From contig NZ_VHLM01000004.1 in NCBI RefSeq assembly GCF_009764685.1, positions 62,001 through 126,000 of the forward strand: a DNA stretch of 64,000 bases, given 5' to 3'. This DNA is from Flavobacterium sp. I-STPP5a (lineage in GTDB: Bacteria > Bacteroidota > Bacteroidia > Flavobacteriales > Flavobacteriaceae). Positions 27,365-36,429 of the stretch are shown piece by piece. Numbering within the stretch: position 1 is the stretch's first letter; each line of letters opens with the position of its first letter. Made by a program: the position numbers and the translations under genes. Under the pieces are notes generated by a model. The model was not told the DNA's origin and made no database searches. It saw only the letters and a list, made by a program, of their open reading frames with translations.

Positions 27365-27799
27365 TTATCTCATGGGTACAAAACCAAAAAGTCTTTGATT
27401 GTATGTATTTTGAAAAAATATCATGTAGTTGTATATCAAATAATTTACTTCATACCCGTAATTTATATTAGGATCATAATTAATTGTCATTTCGTATAAA
27501 TTAGGATTAAAACGCTGTGGTTGCAAAACACGGTTATTCCATTCGGTTACATAAAAACGGTTTTTATTTTCTAGAAAAGCCTGTGTGTGATAATTTCTAG
27601 GCAAAGCTGTGGCATTTAGCCAATAATTAAAGCCTGGTTCAATAATGATTACCTCGTATTCGAGTTCTTCATTTGCTATTCTTACGGTATCATTAGTAGA
27701 ATTATTTGACGGATTTTTTACAGCTGTAAATGGAGTAGTTGTAGCACAACTGTACATGATGAGCGCTACTATTCCTAATATATATAAACTACGTTTCAT
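27365..27799 (-). CDS. DUF6146-type lipoprotein
   Basis: A 144-residue lipoprotein with signal MKRSLYILGIVALIMYSC (Cys18) and a conserved C-terminal half containing FNYWLNATALPRNYHTQAF, KNRFYVTEWNNR and a YEVNYLIYNYMIFFQNTYNQRLFGF run, the pattern of the flavobacterial DUF6146 family. Likely anchored in the outer membrane facing the periplasm or outside. Function unknown. It precedes the DUF6787-type gene in the same direction. Confidence 0.78.
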   Translation of the reverse strand: MKRSLYILGIVALIMYSCATTTPFTAVKNPSNNSTNDTVRIANEELEYEVIIIEPGFNYWLNATALPRNYHTQAFLENKNRFYVTEWNNRVLQPQRFNPNLYEMTINYDPNINYGYEVNYLIYNYMIFFQNTYNQRLFGFVPMR

Positions 27800-27856
27800 A
27801 ATTGAAATTTTACTTTAAATTTACGACTATATTCTCTTTTTTTAAAACCATTTAAC

Positions 27857-27886
27857 AAAAAAAAATCACCTAAGTAGGTGATTTTT
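27857..27886 (-). terminator. Terminator after the DUF937 gene
   Basis: AAAAATCACCTA (27861-27872) pairs with TAGGTGATTTTT (27875-27886) across an AG loop. The A-run on the left is a U-tract for the minus strand, nine bases past the stop at 27895. Confidence 0.85.
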
Positions 27887-27894
27887 AATGTTTT

Positions 27895-28458
27895 TTATTT
27901 TCCAAATAGTTTGCCAAGAATTCCGCCTAGTCCACCACCTTTAACAGATACGGCTGCCATTGCATCGCTAATGTCTACTTTTCCATCAGCATTTTGATCT
28001 AAACCAAATTGTCCTCCATATTTTGAAATAGCATCCATAATGCCTGATCCTTGAGCTCCGCCTCCAGATATAGCTGCAATGATATCAGAGATTTGAAAAC
28101 TACTATCATTAGGATCTTTTGCTTTATTTACCAATGATCCTAGAATTTGAGGAATTAAACTTCCTGCAACACCTGATGCTGCATCTGCATTGATACCAAA
28201 TTTTTCTCCAAGACTTCCAGTAAGTTGTTCAGTAAGCTTTTGAACTACAGGATTTGAAGCGTTTTGAGCATTATCTCCTTGAAACAAAGAAGCCAATTGT
28301 TCTACACCGCCTTCTGAAGCAATTTTTTGTAAGCCAGAAAAGATGGAGCTTCCTGCTTCTTCAATAACTGCCTCGTTTTGTTCGTTTGGAATGGCATCGT
28401 TTTTGACAACTGACTCGAATCCAAACTGTTGCGCTAATTGTGTTAATTGTTCTAACAT
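27895..28458 (-). CDS. DUF937-family protein with calcium-loop-like motif
   Basis: A 187-residue soluble protein with the alternating helix and glycine pattern of DUF937 (YidB-like): MLEQLTQLAQQFGFESVV, GGVEQLASLFQGDN, GVAGSLIPQILGSLVNKAK. Near residue 160 it carries DQNADGKVDISD, spaced like a dockerin or EF-hand calcium-binding loop, and it ends in a glycine-rich helix GGLGGILGKLFGK. No signal peptide. Function of the family is unsettled. It lies downstream of serA on the same strand but is separated from it by a terminator. Confidence 0.82.
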   Translation of the reverse strand: MLEQLTQLAQQFGFESVVKNDAIPNEQNEAVIEEAGSSIFSGLQKIASEGGVEQLASLFQGDNAQNASNPVVQKLTEQLTGSLGEKFGINADAASGVAGSLIPQILGSLVNKAKDPNDSSFQISDIIAAISGGGAQGSGIMDAISKYGGQFGLDQNADGKVDISDAMAAVSVKGGGLGGILGKLFGK

Positions 28459-28491
28459 AGGTTTTGGTTTTGTTTAGATATCAAATCTAAT

Positions 28492-28528
28492 AAAAAAAAA
28501 GGATTTATTACTTAAAATAAATCCTTTT
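28492..28528 (-). terminator. Terminator after serA
   Basis: AAAAGGATTTAT (28497-28508) pairs with ATAAATCCTTTT (28517-28528). A left-hand A-run supplies the U-tract on the minus strand, downstream of the serA stop at 28553. Confidence 0.8.
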
Positions 28529-28552
28529 AAAACATTTCATATCGTTAAAAAT

Positions 28553-29503
28553 TTAGCCCAAAATACTAATAATTTGTTGGGCTAGTTCAGTTCCTATTCT
28601 ATCTTGAGCCTCACCTGTAGCAGCACCTATGTGTGGTGTTAGTGAGATTTTGTGGTGCATTAATATTGTCATCTCTGGCGTTGGTTCGCTCTCAAAAACG
28701 TCCAATCCTGCAAACAATATTTTCCCGCTATCCAGTCCTTTAAGTAAAGCCACCTCGTCAATTACACCGCCACGGGCACAATTTACAATTCCCACGCCAT
28801 CTTTCATGCTAGCAATTTCTTTATCACTAATAATGTAACCGTTTTGTGCAGGTACATGCAAGGTAATAAAATCAGCCTCTTTAAAAACTGATTCTAAAGA
28901 TTGCGAAACAATTGTAGTGGTGATTGATTGTCCGTCAAAAAAAGATACCGTGACATCTACTTGAGGAATAAAACTATCTGCAGCAATAACTTTCATTCCA
29001 AGTCCAAGCGCCATTTTTGCAGTAGCCTGACCAATACGGCCAATGCCCACAATTCCAAGCGTTTTTCCTCTCAATTCAATTCCATTACCGTATGCTTTCT
29101 TTAAACCATCAAAGTTGGTATCGCCTTCAAGTGGCATATTTCTATTCGAGTCGTGTAAAAATCGAACTCCCGAAAATAAATGTGCAAAAACCAACTCTGC
29201 CACAGATTCTGAAGATGAAGCAGGCGTATTAATCACTGCAATCCCTTTGCTTTTAGCATAATCCACATCAATATTATCCATTCCTACGCCTCCACGACCT
29301 ATAATTTTCAAGCCTGGACAAGCATCAATAATGTCTTTACGAACCTTAGTCGCGCTTCTTACTAAAACGACACTTACATTGTTTTCATTAACAAAATTAG
29401 CCACTTGTTCCTGCGCTACTTTTGTTGTTATAACTTCAAAACCACCTTTTTCTAAAGCTTGAATTCCACTTTTTGAAATTCCATCGTTGGCTAATACTTT
29501 CAT
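28553..29503 (-). CDS. serA: D-3-phosphoglycerate dehydrogenase, short form
   Basis: A 316-residue D-2-hydroxyacid dehydrogenase that oxidises 3-phosphoglycerate to 3-phosphohydroxypyruvate, the first step of serine synthesis. The NAD-binding fold is seen in GKTLGIVGIGRIGQATAK. The substrate and catalytic residues appear in VRSATKVRKD, the NCARGGVIDE arginine segment, the LDVFESEP glutamate and the LTPHIGAATGEAQ histidine. No C-terminal ACT domain follows, so serine feedback through ACT is absent. serC lies 185 bases upstream on the same strand, supporting the pathway assignment over a generic hydroxyacid dehydrogenase. Confidence 0.92.
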   Translation of the reverse strand: MKVLANDGISKSGIQALEKGGFEVITTKVAQEQVANFVNENNVSVVLVRSATKVRKDIIDACPGLKIIGRGGVGMDNIDVDYAKSKGIAVINTPASSSESVAELVFAHLFSGVRFLHDSNRNMPLEGDTNFDGLKKAYGNGIELRGKTLGIVGIGRIGQATAKMALGLGMKVIAADSFIPQVDVTVSFFDGQSITTTIVSQSLESVFKEADFITLHVPAQNGYIISDKEIASMKDGVGIVNCARGGVIDEVALLKGLDSGKILFAGLDVFESEPTPEMTILMHHKISLTPHIGAATGEAQDRIGTELAQQIISILG

Positions 29504-29554
29504 TTTTTTATCATTTTAAGGAACCTAATCGATCCTCTAATTAATTATTTTTTT

Positions 29555-29638
29555 TAGGAGCTATTTCCCGCTTTTCATTATAATCTTTTATGTTTTTAAA
29601 GAAAAAACATAAAAGGATTTTCATTACAATCGGGGCTA
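29555..29638 (+). repeat. Dispersed hairpin repeat, copy B
   Basis: It begins TAGGAGCTATTTCCCGCT and ends CAATCGGGGCTA. Internal arms around TTTTATGTTTTT and AAAAACATAAAA form a long hairpin. It occupies the gap between serA and serC and shares ends with copies A, C and D. Confidence 0.6.
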
Positions 29639-29688
29639 GGGGTTTAGAATTCAACTGTTATTTTGTGAAACTAAAGACTAATACGGAT

Positions 29689-30759
29689 TTATACTTTGGT
29701 TTCTAATTCTTTCATTACATCCACCAGTACTTGAACACTCTCTAACGGTAACGCATTGTACATAGAAGCTCTGTAACCACCTACTGAACGATGCCCTGGT
29801 AATCCTGAAATTCCTGCAGCTTTCCACAAAGCGTCAAAGGTTGCGGCATGTGCTTCATCATTCAACAAGAACGTAGCATTCATATTAGAACGATCTTCAA
29901 CCGCAGCAGCTCCTTTAAATAATGGATTTCTATCAATTTCGGCATACAGCAATGCTGCTTTGGCATTGTTTATTTTTTCAATGGCTGCAATTCCACCTAA
30001 GTTTTTCAACCATTGTAAAGTCAATAAAGAAGCGTAAACAGGGAAAACAGGAGGTGTGTTGTACATGCTCTCTGCTTTAATATGTTTGGTATAATCCAGC
30101 ATGCTAGGAATAGTTCTACCAGTTTTACCTAGAATTTCTTCTTTTACAACAATCAATGTGGTTCCTGCAGGCCCCATATTTTTTTGAGCTCCAGCATAGA
30201 TCAGGTCAAATTTTGAAAAATCCAATACTCTTGAAAAAATATCCGAACTCATGTCGCATACAAGAGGTATGCTAGTTTCTGGAAACTCCTTCATTTGGGT
30301 CCCAAATATGGTATTGTTGCTCGTACAGTGAAAATAATCAGCATCTTCTGGAATACTGTATCCTTTTGGAATATGATTGTAATTTTGTTCTTTAGAGGAA
30401 CCTATGATGCTAGTTTCTCCAAAAAGTTGTGCTTCTTTAATAGCAGCAGCAGCCCATGTTCCTGTGTCCAAGTAAGCGGCTTTTCCATTTTCTTTCATCA
30501 AGTTGTAAGGAACCATCAAAAATTCTAGACTAGCACCACCTGCAAGAAATAATGCTTGGTAGCCTTTGCCTTCAAGACCTAATAATTCTAGAACAAGTGA
30601 TCGAGCTTCATCCATAACGGCCACAAAATCTTTGCTTCTGTGAGACATTTCTAGTAGAGATAATCCCGAATCATTGAAATTTAATATCGCTTGTGCTGAT
30701 TTTTCAAAAACTTCTTGAGGCAAAATGCAAGGTCCAGCGCTGTAGTTGTGTTTTTTCAT
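29689..30759 (-). CDS. serC: Phosphoserine aminotransferase
   Basis: A PLP enzyme of 356 residues that converts 3-phosphohydroxypyruvate and glutamate to phosphoserine (and acts similarly in pyridoxine synthesis). The start is placed at 30759 (MKKHNYSAGPCILP), six codons inside the open frame, because NYSAGP is the family N-terminus. The PLP lysine is in LIYAGAQKNMGPAG; the C-terminal GHRSVGGYRASMYNA segment binds substrate phosphate. It is followed by serA, making a serine-synthesis pair, although repeat copy B separates them. Confidence 0.95.
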   Translation of the reverse strand: MKKHNYSAGPCILPQEVFEKSAQAILNFNDSGLSLLEMSHRSKDFVAVMDEARSLVLELLGLEGKGYQALFLAGGASLEFLMVPYNLMKENGKAAYLDTGTWAAAAIKEAQLFGETSIIGSSKEQNYNHIPKGYSIPEDADYFHCTSNNTIFGTQMKEFPETSIPLVCDMSSDIFSRVLDFSKFDLIYAGAQKNMGPAGTTLIVVKEEILGKTGRTIPSMLDYTKHIKAESMYNTPPVFPVYASLLTLQWLKNLGGIAAIEKINNAKAALLYAEIDRNPLFKGAAAVEDRSNMNATFLLNDEAHAATFDALWKAAGISGLPGHRSVGGYRASMYNALPLESVQVLVDVMKELETKV

Positions 30760-30850
30760 GTGTGTAGTTATATCCAAAAAAATTAAAATGCAAATTTCGA
30801 CAATAGGAGCTAAAAAATAGCTAATTAATCAAGAATAATTGACCTATAAA

Positions 30851-31912
30851 TTAGGGTATATTTAGTAAAAATGAAATTGTATCAATGTTATCTGCGTAAT
30901 TCCATAATTGCGGATTTTGAGTTTGTCCAAATGAAACACTGTTTTCTATACAACCACCAGAAACGATACATTGAAGTAACTCATTTTCAGAATCTAACTT
31001 AGTTTGTAGTGCGGGTAAGTCGTCGTAATATTCATAAAAAACACTAGAAATAGGTGAGGCATGGCTTTGGTCTTCTTTTATAGTTAAAAATCCATTGTCA
31101 AGCAGCTTGAAATTACTCATTAAGAAAACCGCTTTGTTGTAATCGTAATTATTAGCGTATTTTTCATAATGAATGACATCTTGGTATTCAAAAATGGCTT
31201 CAAAAAATGTCTTGAAATTATATCCCTTTGGTACAAAAAGTTTAGATACATTGCGACATCCTAAACCAAAATACCTAAAAATATCTGCTCCTAAAGCAGT
31301 TAGTTCCTCATTATTTTCAGCACCAGTCAAAACGGCTACTGAATTTCTACTTTTTCTAATAATAGACGGCTTATCTTTAAAATAATACTCAAAATATCTC
31401 GCTGTATTGTTGCTACCCGTGGCGATAACAGCATCAAAATTTTCTAATTTACCTTCAACAAAACGAATAGCATCCGCTAATGGAGGAGCCACTGCAATCA
31501 GATATTTGGCTAAAAATGGTAGTAAATGTTGGTCGTTTGATGATGTTTTTACAATCACGTTATTCCCAGTTATTAAAACCGATAAAAAATCATGAAATCC
31601 AACTAGAGGAATGTTCCCTGCTAATACCAATGCAATATTTTTTGGGTTTTTAATTTCTAAAGTATAGGCAGAAAGCCATTGATCAAGATTTTCTACTGTT
31701 AATGCTTTTGACCATGATTGTATTGAAAAATATACATTTTCAGGAGTGTACCATCCATTGTGTGATTGAGACAGGATAATAAGTTCTTGAAAAGCATCAA
31801 AAAATGTTTCGTTGTGCAAAACATTTGGGCTTTTTGTGGTATTGTTTTCAGAAAATTGACTTAAAAATTTTCCTAATTCAACAAAAACATTTTTTTTTGT
31901 TTCTAATGTCAT
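30851..31912 (-). CDS. LuxC-family acyl-CoA reductase
   Basis: A 353-residue protein of the LuxC/acyl-CoA reductase family. It has NIALVLAGNIPLVGFHDFLSVLITGN near residue 90, an aldehyde-dehydrogenase-like core, the VAVLTGAENNEELTALG segment, and GLGCRNVSKLFVPKGY, whose cysteine is the expected acyl-binding nucleophile. Family members reduce acyl-CoA to aldehydes using NADPH. No luxD or luxE-type genes are present, so bioluminescence is not implied. In flavobacteria it is commonly found beside this ferredoxin and serC, from general recollection. The ferredoxin gene is divergent. Confidence 0.88.
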   Translation of the reverse strand: MTLETKKNVFVELGKFLSQFSENNTTKSPNVLHNETFFDAFQELIILSQSHNGWYTPENVYFSIQSWSKALTVENLDQWLSAYTLEIKNPKNIALVLAGNIPLVGFHDFLSVLITGNNVIVKTSSNDQHLLPFLAKYLIAVAPPLADAIRFVEGKLENFDAVIATGSNNTARYFEYYFKDKPSIIRKSRNSVAVLTGAENNEELTALGADIFRYFGLGCRNVSKLFVPKGYNFKTFFEAIFEYQDVIHYEKYANNYDYNKAVFLMSNFKLLDNGFLTIKEDQSHASPISSVFYEYYDDLPALQTKLDSENELLQCIVSGGCIENSVSFGQTQNPQLWNYADNIDTISFLLNIP

Positions 31913-31917
31913 AATGT

Positions 31918-31948
31918 TTGCTTATGAATAGTTTTGATTGTAATTTTG
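31918..31948 (+). promoter_or_regulatory. Promoter for the ferredoxin gene
   Basis: TTG at 31918-31920, 20-base spacer, TAATTTTG at 31941-31948. On the opposite strand CAAAAATA at 31951-31958 reads TATTTTTG, a possible -7 element for the divergent acyl-CoA reductase gene, so the two promoters lie back to back. Confidence 0.6.
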
Positions 31949-32051
31949 CACAAAAATAAGCTATAAAAAGTATAGTAAAAAGATTAAAAGACGAAAGATA
32001 ATAGATTCTTATACTTGAAAATCTTATTTGCTTAATTCCTAAATTAAAAAG

Positions 32052-32402
32052 ATGGCAATTATTATAACAGACGAATGTATCAATTGTGGAGCTTGTGAAC
32101 CTGAGTGCCCAAATACTGCAATATATGAAGGAGCTGATGATTGGAGATACAAGGACGGAACAAAACTAAAAGGTAAAGTAATTTTGCCAGACGGTACTGA
32201 AATTGATTCTGACGAAGCACAAACCCCAATCTCTGACGAAGTGTATTATATCGTTCCTGGTAAATGTACGGAGTGTAAAGGATTTCATGACGAGCCTCAA
32301 TGTGCTGCAGTATGTCCAGTAGATTGTTGTATTCCAGATGATGCGCATGTAGAAAGTGACGAAACATTGCTTAATCGACAAGCCTTTTTGCACAACGAAT
32401 AA
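32052..32402 (+). CDS. 2x[4Fe-4S] ferredoxin
   Basis: A 116-residue electron carrier. The first cluster motif is [20 protein letters not shown] (Cys 9, 12, 15, 19) and the second is CTECKG...[14 protein letters not shown], with an insertion between the first cysteine pair and the rest, typical of the YfhL/FdxA-like type. No signal peptide, so cytoplasmic. It is divergent from the acyl-CoA reductase gene and may supply or accept electrons in a linked redox step, which is inference from location. Confidence 0.93.
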   Translation: MAIIITDECINCGACEPECPNTAIYEGADDWRYKDGTKLKGKVILPDGTEIDSDEAQTPISDEVYYIVPGKCTECKGFHDEPQCAAVCPVDCCIPDDAHVESDETLLNRQAFLHNE

Positions 32403-32410
32403 ATTTTAAA

Positions 32411-32448
32411 GCATAAAAAAACCTGAGAAGTCTCAGGTTTTTTTATGC
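32411..32448. terminator. Bidirectional terminator
   Basis: GCATAAAAAAACCTGAGA pairs perfectly over 18 bases with the right arm, loop AG. T-rich arms give U-tracts on both strands, between the ferredoxin gene and the convergent gene ending 32462. Confidence 0.9.
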
Positions 32449-32461
32449 AATTCTATTTTTG

Positions 32462-32998
32462 TTATTCCTTAATCATTTCAAATATTTCAGATGTAATTTT
32501 ATCGGTTGTTGGATCGTAAGATTCTAAAACCAAGTTTCCATCAGCATTAAAGTAGCCAAAAGAGGTTTTGATTTTAGTGCTGTAGATGTAATTATTATTG
32601 GAAGTTTTTCTTAAAACAGCGGCCTTTTCTTTATTAGGTAAGTACATGTTGTACCCTGTTTCAGCCAAACTAACTTGGTATTTTTGTCCGTTGTAGTTGT
32701 AATAAGCAGATCTGTCTACGTCTACAATATTTGTTATTCCATTTGCGGTTACTGCAGTAATGGCGGTAACTTGAACTGGAGTTTGCTTAATTTCTTTATT
32801 CAAAGCATTTGAATCTGCATCTTTCAATTCAATATTTTGAGTTTCTTTTATTTCTTGGGTTTTAACCAATTGTTTTTCTCCTTTTGAGTCTTTTATCGTA
32901 GTTACTGTTGTTTTAACCTCAGATTTTACATTTTTGATTTGCGCTTGACTATTAACTGAAAGTAATAGTGCAATAGCACCGATAAGTATCGTTTTCAT
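32462..32998 (-). CDS. Secreted hypothetical protein
   Basis: A 178-residue protein with signal peptide MKTILIGAIALLLSVNSQAQ. The mature N-terminal part is charged and threonine- and lysine-rich, the C-terminal part holds short beta motifs (YYNYNGQKYQVSL, YIYSTKIKTSFGYFNADGNLVLESYD). No enzyme motif. Likely periplasmic or surface exposed. It is a single-gene unit between the ferredoxin terminator and the TonB receptor region. Confidence 0.7.
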   Translation of the reverse strand: MKTILIGAIALLLSVNSQAQIKNVKSEVKTTVTTIKDSKGEKQLVKTQEIKETQNIELKDADSNALNKEIKQTPVQVTAITAVTANGITNIVDVDRSAYYNYNGQKYQVSLAETGYNMYLPNKEKAAVLRKTSNNNYIYSTKIKTSFGYFNADGNLVLESYDPTTDKITSEIFEMIKE

Positions 32999-33215
32999 AA
33001 TTATTTATTTATAATATTAATATGAAGTAAAATTACAATGACAAAAGAGATAAGTTGTTATGGAATTTCGAGCATAAATTGTATAATTTACAGTAGCTAT
33101 TATTTGACTTTGTGAAAGTTGATTAATCGTCAATCTTAAGATTTAAAAATTTCGAAATAGCCCGATTTTTTAAAACTATTTGGATGTATTTTATCCTGAA
33201 AAGAGTTTTTGTTCC

Positions 33216-33248
33216 AAAAAAAAAGGACCATCTTTCGATAGTCCTTTA
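33216..33248 (-). terminator. Terminator after the TonB-dependent receptor
   Basis: AAAGGAC-c-ATC and GAT-a-GTCCTTT form a stem at 33222-33248 around TTTC. An A-run at 33216-33224 serves as U-tract on the minus strand, 19 bases after the stop. Confidence 0.75.
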
Positions 33249-33266
33249 AAACAATATTTTTAAAAT

Positions 33267-36134
33267 TTAGAATTTGTAGTTCAAAGATAAATTGAACATA
33301 GTTCCTAATTGACTAAAATGAGATCCATCATAACTAGTTATTGGGTAACGACCATTGAACGTTATGTTATTATATTCGTTCTTTAATAATGCTGGATTGT
33401 TAACTATCGCATTTGCTGATGCAGAACCATCAGATTTAATACTGAACTTAGGAACTACATTGAAAATGTTATTCATGTTAAAAGAGATAGTTACTTCTTT
33501 AGTAGCTGAAAAAGTAACACCTAAATCAGTAACTTGAGCTGTTTTAAATTGTGAATACAAACCTGCATTGCTAAAATCCGCTTGTTTGAATTTAGTGGTT
33601 CCAAAAGTTGTATTGTTTAATGAAAGACTCCATTTACCTATTTCATAGTTTGCTCCAAAAATTGTTTTGAATTTTGGTCTTGATGTGAACATTAATGCAT
33701 CCTGTGTTGCATTGAATACCGTTTGTCCTGCTAGAACTGGATTTTGCCCAGATGTTAATAATGTTTGTCCTGGATAAATTGCAGTAGCAGAAGTTCCAAG
33801 GTTTTGCACACTTGTAGGGTTTTTTACTGCGCCATCAATTTGATTTTTGATTGTGTAGTTTCCTGATAAATTAAATCCTAATTTACCTTCTCCTAAAACA
33901 ATGTTTCTGTACTCTACTACATAATCAATACCTGAAGTGATAGAGTTAATTCCGTTTACGAAAAATGCTTTTGAATTCTTTCCTTCGTATTGATTGTATT
34001 TGGGGCTTGACGGATCTTGGCTTTTTCTTCCTGCTTCGAATGCTACTAAATTACCTAGAACAATACGGTCTGTAACGCCAATTCTATAGTAATCTACTGT
34101 TAAATTTAAGTTTTTGATTGGTTTAGCTCCGAATCCAACAGAGATGTTTGTTGATTTTTCTGGAGTTAATTTTGGAACTCCGTAACCTCTAGCTGTTGTT
34201 GAAACGTTATTTACAATTCCAGTTACAGCAATAGTTCCACCTTGAAATGTAGATTGTGATTTTTCAGTATAAATTTGGTGTAATGATGGTGCTCTAAATC
34301 CTGTAGAAACAGATCCTCTAAATGTTAGTTTATCATCTCCGATTGCTTTAACACTTGTACTTATTTTCCAAACATTAGCTGATCCAAAATCACTGTAGTT
34401 TTCATGTCGTGCAGTACCGTTTACCAACCATTCTTTGACAATGTTAGCACTAATGTCTGCATAGAACCCAATGTTGTATCTGTTAAATTTTCCAGAATTT
34501 TCAGGGGTATTACCTTGAAATGAATCTGCTCCTACGCCAGCATAAGATTGAAAATCTCCTTCAAGAATTTCAAAGTTTTCGGTTCTAATTTCTGATCCAA
34601 AACCAATTGACACGTTATCTGTCACCTCTTTTGTGATGTCTAAGTTTCCAACAATATGATTAAAAGCAGTCCCTCCTGGTTTAAAAGTATTTTGGCCAGT
34701 GTATCTCGTTTGGCTTGCGTCAGTATAAACAAAGTCTGTTAAAGCATTACTACCTAAGCCTCCAACAGCTGCTAATTGTTGAGGGTTGAGATCACCATAT
34801 GTTGATCTATTGTTTGAGTTTGTAACAGAATAAGTTTGTGAATTCCCCCCAATAGTTACCGATGCATCTGTAGTCCATCCGTTTCTATTTGTTTTAAATC
34901 CTAAAGTTGCATTGTAATCATTTAGGTCTCCAATAAATGTAGGTGAATACCCTTGGTATGATGCAGCTGTTCCATCTCCAAATAATGAAGGTAAATAAGG
35001 AAAATCTGCTGCTTTTCTCCAATATGGTGCTCTGTAGTTAGCAAATGAATTTACTTTCTTGAAGATATAGGCAGCATTATAATACATTTCAGTATTGTCA
35101 CTTAATTGTGTTCCTCCGTTGATTTCGAACTTAGCTGCAGCAGTTTCTGGTGCGCCATTAACGTTTCCACCATCTGGTTTTAATTTCAAGAATGCTTGCG
35201 TAGTTGCTAAAGGTACGCCCCAGTAACTAGCTTCGTCTTCAGCACTCAAAATACCTGGTCTGTTGGCTAATGCTGTTTTAGAGAAATCTACTGTGTAGTT
35301 CAAAAATCCTTTTTCACCAACTTTTGTTCCATTGTTTACACTCACTCCATACATTTCACCGTCTCCTTCTCCAGTAATTCCAGTTCTTACTGTTACAGAG
35401 CCACCGTTAGTATTCTTTTTTAAGATGATATTCATTACACCTGCAATTGCATCTGATCCGTATTGTGCCGATGCACCGTCACGAAGGATTTCGACTCTTT
35501 CAATAGCGTCAGTAGGAATTGCTGAGATGTCTGCACCTGTTTCACCACGTCCAGGAGAGGTTTGCGTGTACACTAGTGAACTCATGTTTTTACGTTTCCC
35601 ATTAATAAGAATCAATGTTCTACTAGGTCCCATGTTTCTAATTTCGTACGGATCAAGTAGAGAAGTCGCATCATTTACGGGTGTTTGTACCGTATTAAAT
35701 GATGGGATTTTGTATTGCAAAGCCTTGTCAAAAGTAGCTTGACCTGTAGCAGCTAAGTCTTTTGATGATAATACATCGATAGGTAGCGCTGAAGTCGTAT
35801 TACTTCTAGGCGCAGTTCTAGACCCTACAATTACAACTTCATCTAGTGCTTGTCCATCATCTTCTGATAAAACTACATTAATTATAGCTTCTGTTGTTGC
35901 TTTTTCTACTTTGTTGAAGCCTATGTAACTAAAAACTAATGTCGCTCCTTCATTTACTTTGATTTTATATGAACCTCCTGAATCAGTAGAAACTCCATTT
36001 TTTGTTCCTTTTTCTACGATGTTTACTCCTGGTAACGAATTTCCAGAATTGTCCTTGACTACACCTGATATTTGCTTTTGAGCAAATACAAACGAGACGT
36101 TTAATAGGATTAATAATAATGCGATTTTTTTCAT
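33267..36134 (-). CDS. TonB-dependent outer membrane receptor with carboxypeptidase-like domain
   Basis: A 955-residue outer membrane transporter. Signal peptide MKKIALLLILLNVSFVFAQ; a carboxypeptidase regulatory-like domain (ISGVVKDNSGNSLPGVNIVEKG, about 20-95); the plug with RNMGPSRTLILINGKRKN and EILRDGASAQYGSDAIAGVMNIIL (about 120-240); then a long beta-barrel ending in LSLNYKF with the terminal aromatic. It takes up a large or scarce substrate using TonB energy. No SusD-like lipoprotein or polysaccharide enzymes are adjacent, so the substrate (siderophore, peptide, oligosaccharide) cannot be given. It stands alone with its own terminator. Confidence 0.93.
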   Translation of the reverse strand: MKKIALLLILLNVSFVFAQKQISGVVKDNSGNSLPGVNIVEKGTKNGVSTDSGGSYKIKVNEGATLVFSYIGFNKVEKATTEAIINVVLSEDDGQALDEVVIVGSRTAPRSNTTSALPIDVLSSKDLAATGQATFDKALQYKIPSFNTVQTPVNDATSLLDPYEIRNMGPSRTLILINGKRKNMSSLVYTQTSPGRGETGADISAIPTDAIERVEILRDGASAQYGSDAIAGVMNIILKKNTNGGSVTVRTGITGEGDGEMYGVSVNNGTKVGEKGFLNYTVDFSKTALANRPGILSAEDEASYWGVPLATTQAFLKLKPDGGNVNGAPETAAAKFEINGGTQLSDNTEMYYNAAYIFKKVNSFANYRAPYWRKAADFPYLPSLFGDGTAASYQGYSPTFIGDLNDYNATLGFKTNRNGWTTDASVTIGGNSQTYSVTNSNNRSTYGDLNPQQLAAVGGLGSNALTDFVYTDASQTRYTGQNTFKPGGTAFNHIVGNLDITKEVTDNVSIGFGSEIRTENFEILEGDFQSYAGVGADSFQGNTPENSGKFNRYNIGFYADISANIVKEWLVNGTARHENYSDFGSANVWKISTSVKAIGDDKLTFRGSVSTGFRAPSLHQIYTEKSQSTFQGGTIAVTGIVNNVSTTARGYGVPKLTPEKSTNISVGFGAKPIKNLNLTVDYYRIGVTDRIVLGNLVAFEAGRKSQDPSSPKYNQYEGKNSKAFFVNGINSITSGIDYVVEYRNIVLGEGKLGFNLSGNYTIKNQIDGAVKNPTSVQNLGTSATAIYPGQTLLTSGQNPVLAGQTVFNATQDALMFTSRPKFKTIFGANYEIGKWSLSLNNTTFGTTKFKQADFSNAGLYSQFKTAQVTDLGVTFSATKEVTISFNMNNIFNVVPKFSIKSDGSASANAIVNNPALLKNEYNNITFNGRYPITSYDGSHFSQLGTMFNLSLNYKF

Positions 36135-36265
36135 AATAAGCTGTGTTTTATTTTTGGTTTACTTTTAAATAGACCGCAATATAATTTTTTTTTAACAAAA
36201 TATTAGTACTATTTATATTTTTTTTGAAAAAATATCAGGTTGTTAGTAATGCTATCTTTTAATTA

Positions 36266-36294
36266 TTGAAAACAGTATTAAAATGGTATATTTG
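36266..36294 (+). promoter_or_regulatory. Promoter for ychF
   Basis: TTG at 36266-36268, 18-base spacer, TATATTTG at 36287-36294: a full match to the Bacteroidota consensus. It points to ychF at 36430, leaving a leader of about 130 bases in which I see no recognisable riboswitch. Confidence 0.65.
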
Positions 36295-36429
36295 CAAACT
36301 TTTAAAGCTAAAAAGCTTGATCTAATAAGATTTAATGCTTGATAGCTCAAAATTTAAAACTCATAAGAATCTTGTTTGCCATAAAATGTCTCACAGGTTT
36401 CTGTTAAAAAAATAAAATAGTATTTACAG

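Noticed and set aside
30851..31912. Bioluminescence lux operon
   Set aside because: Only a LuxC-family reductase is present; no luxAB, luxD or luxE genes are near.
32080..32393. Two minus-strand frames opposite the ferredoxin
   Set aside because: They are antisense to a clear cysteine-rich ferredoxin and have no independent support.
33267..36134. SusC/SusD polysaccharide utilisation locus
   Set aside because: No SusD-like lipoprotein or glycan enzymes are adjacent; the receptor is an orphan.
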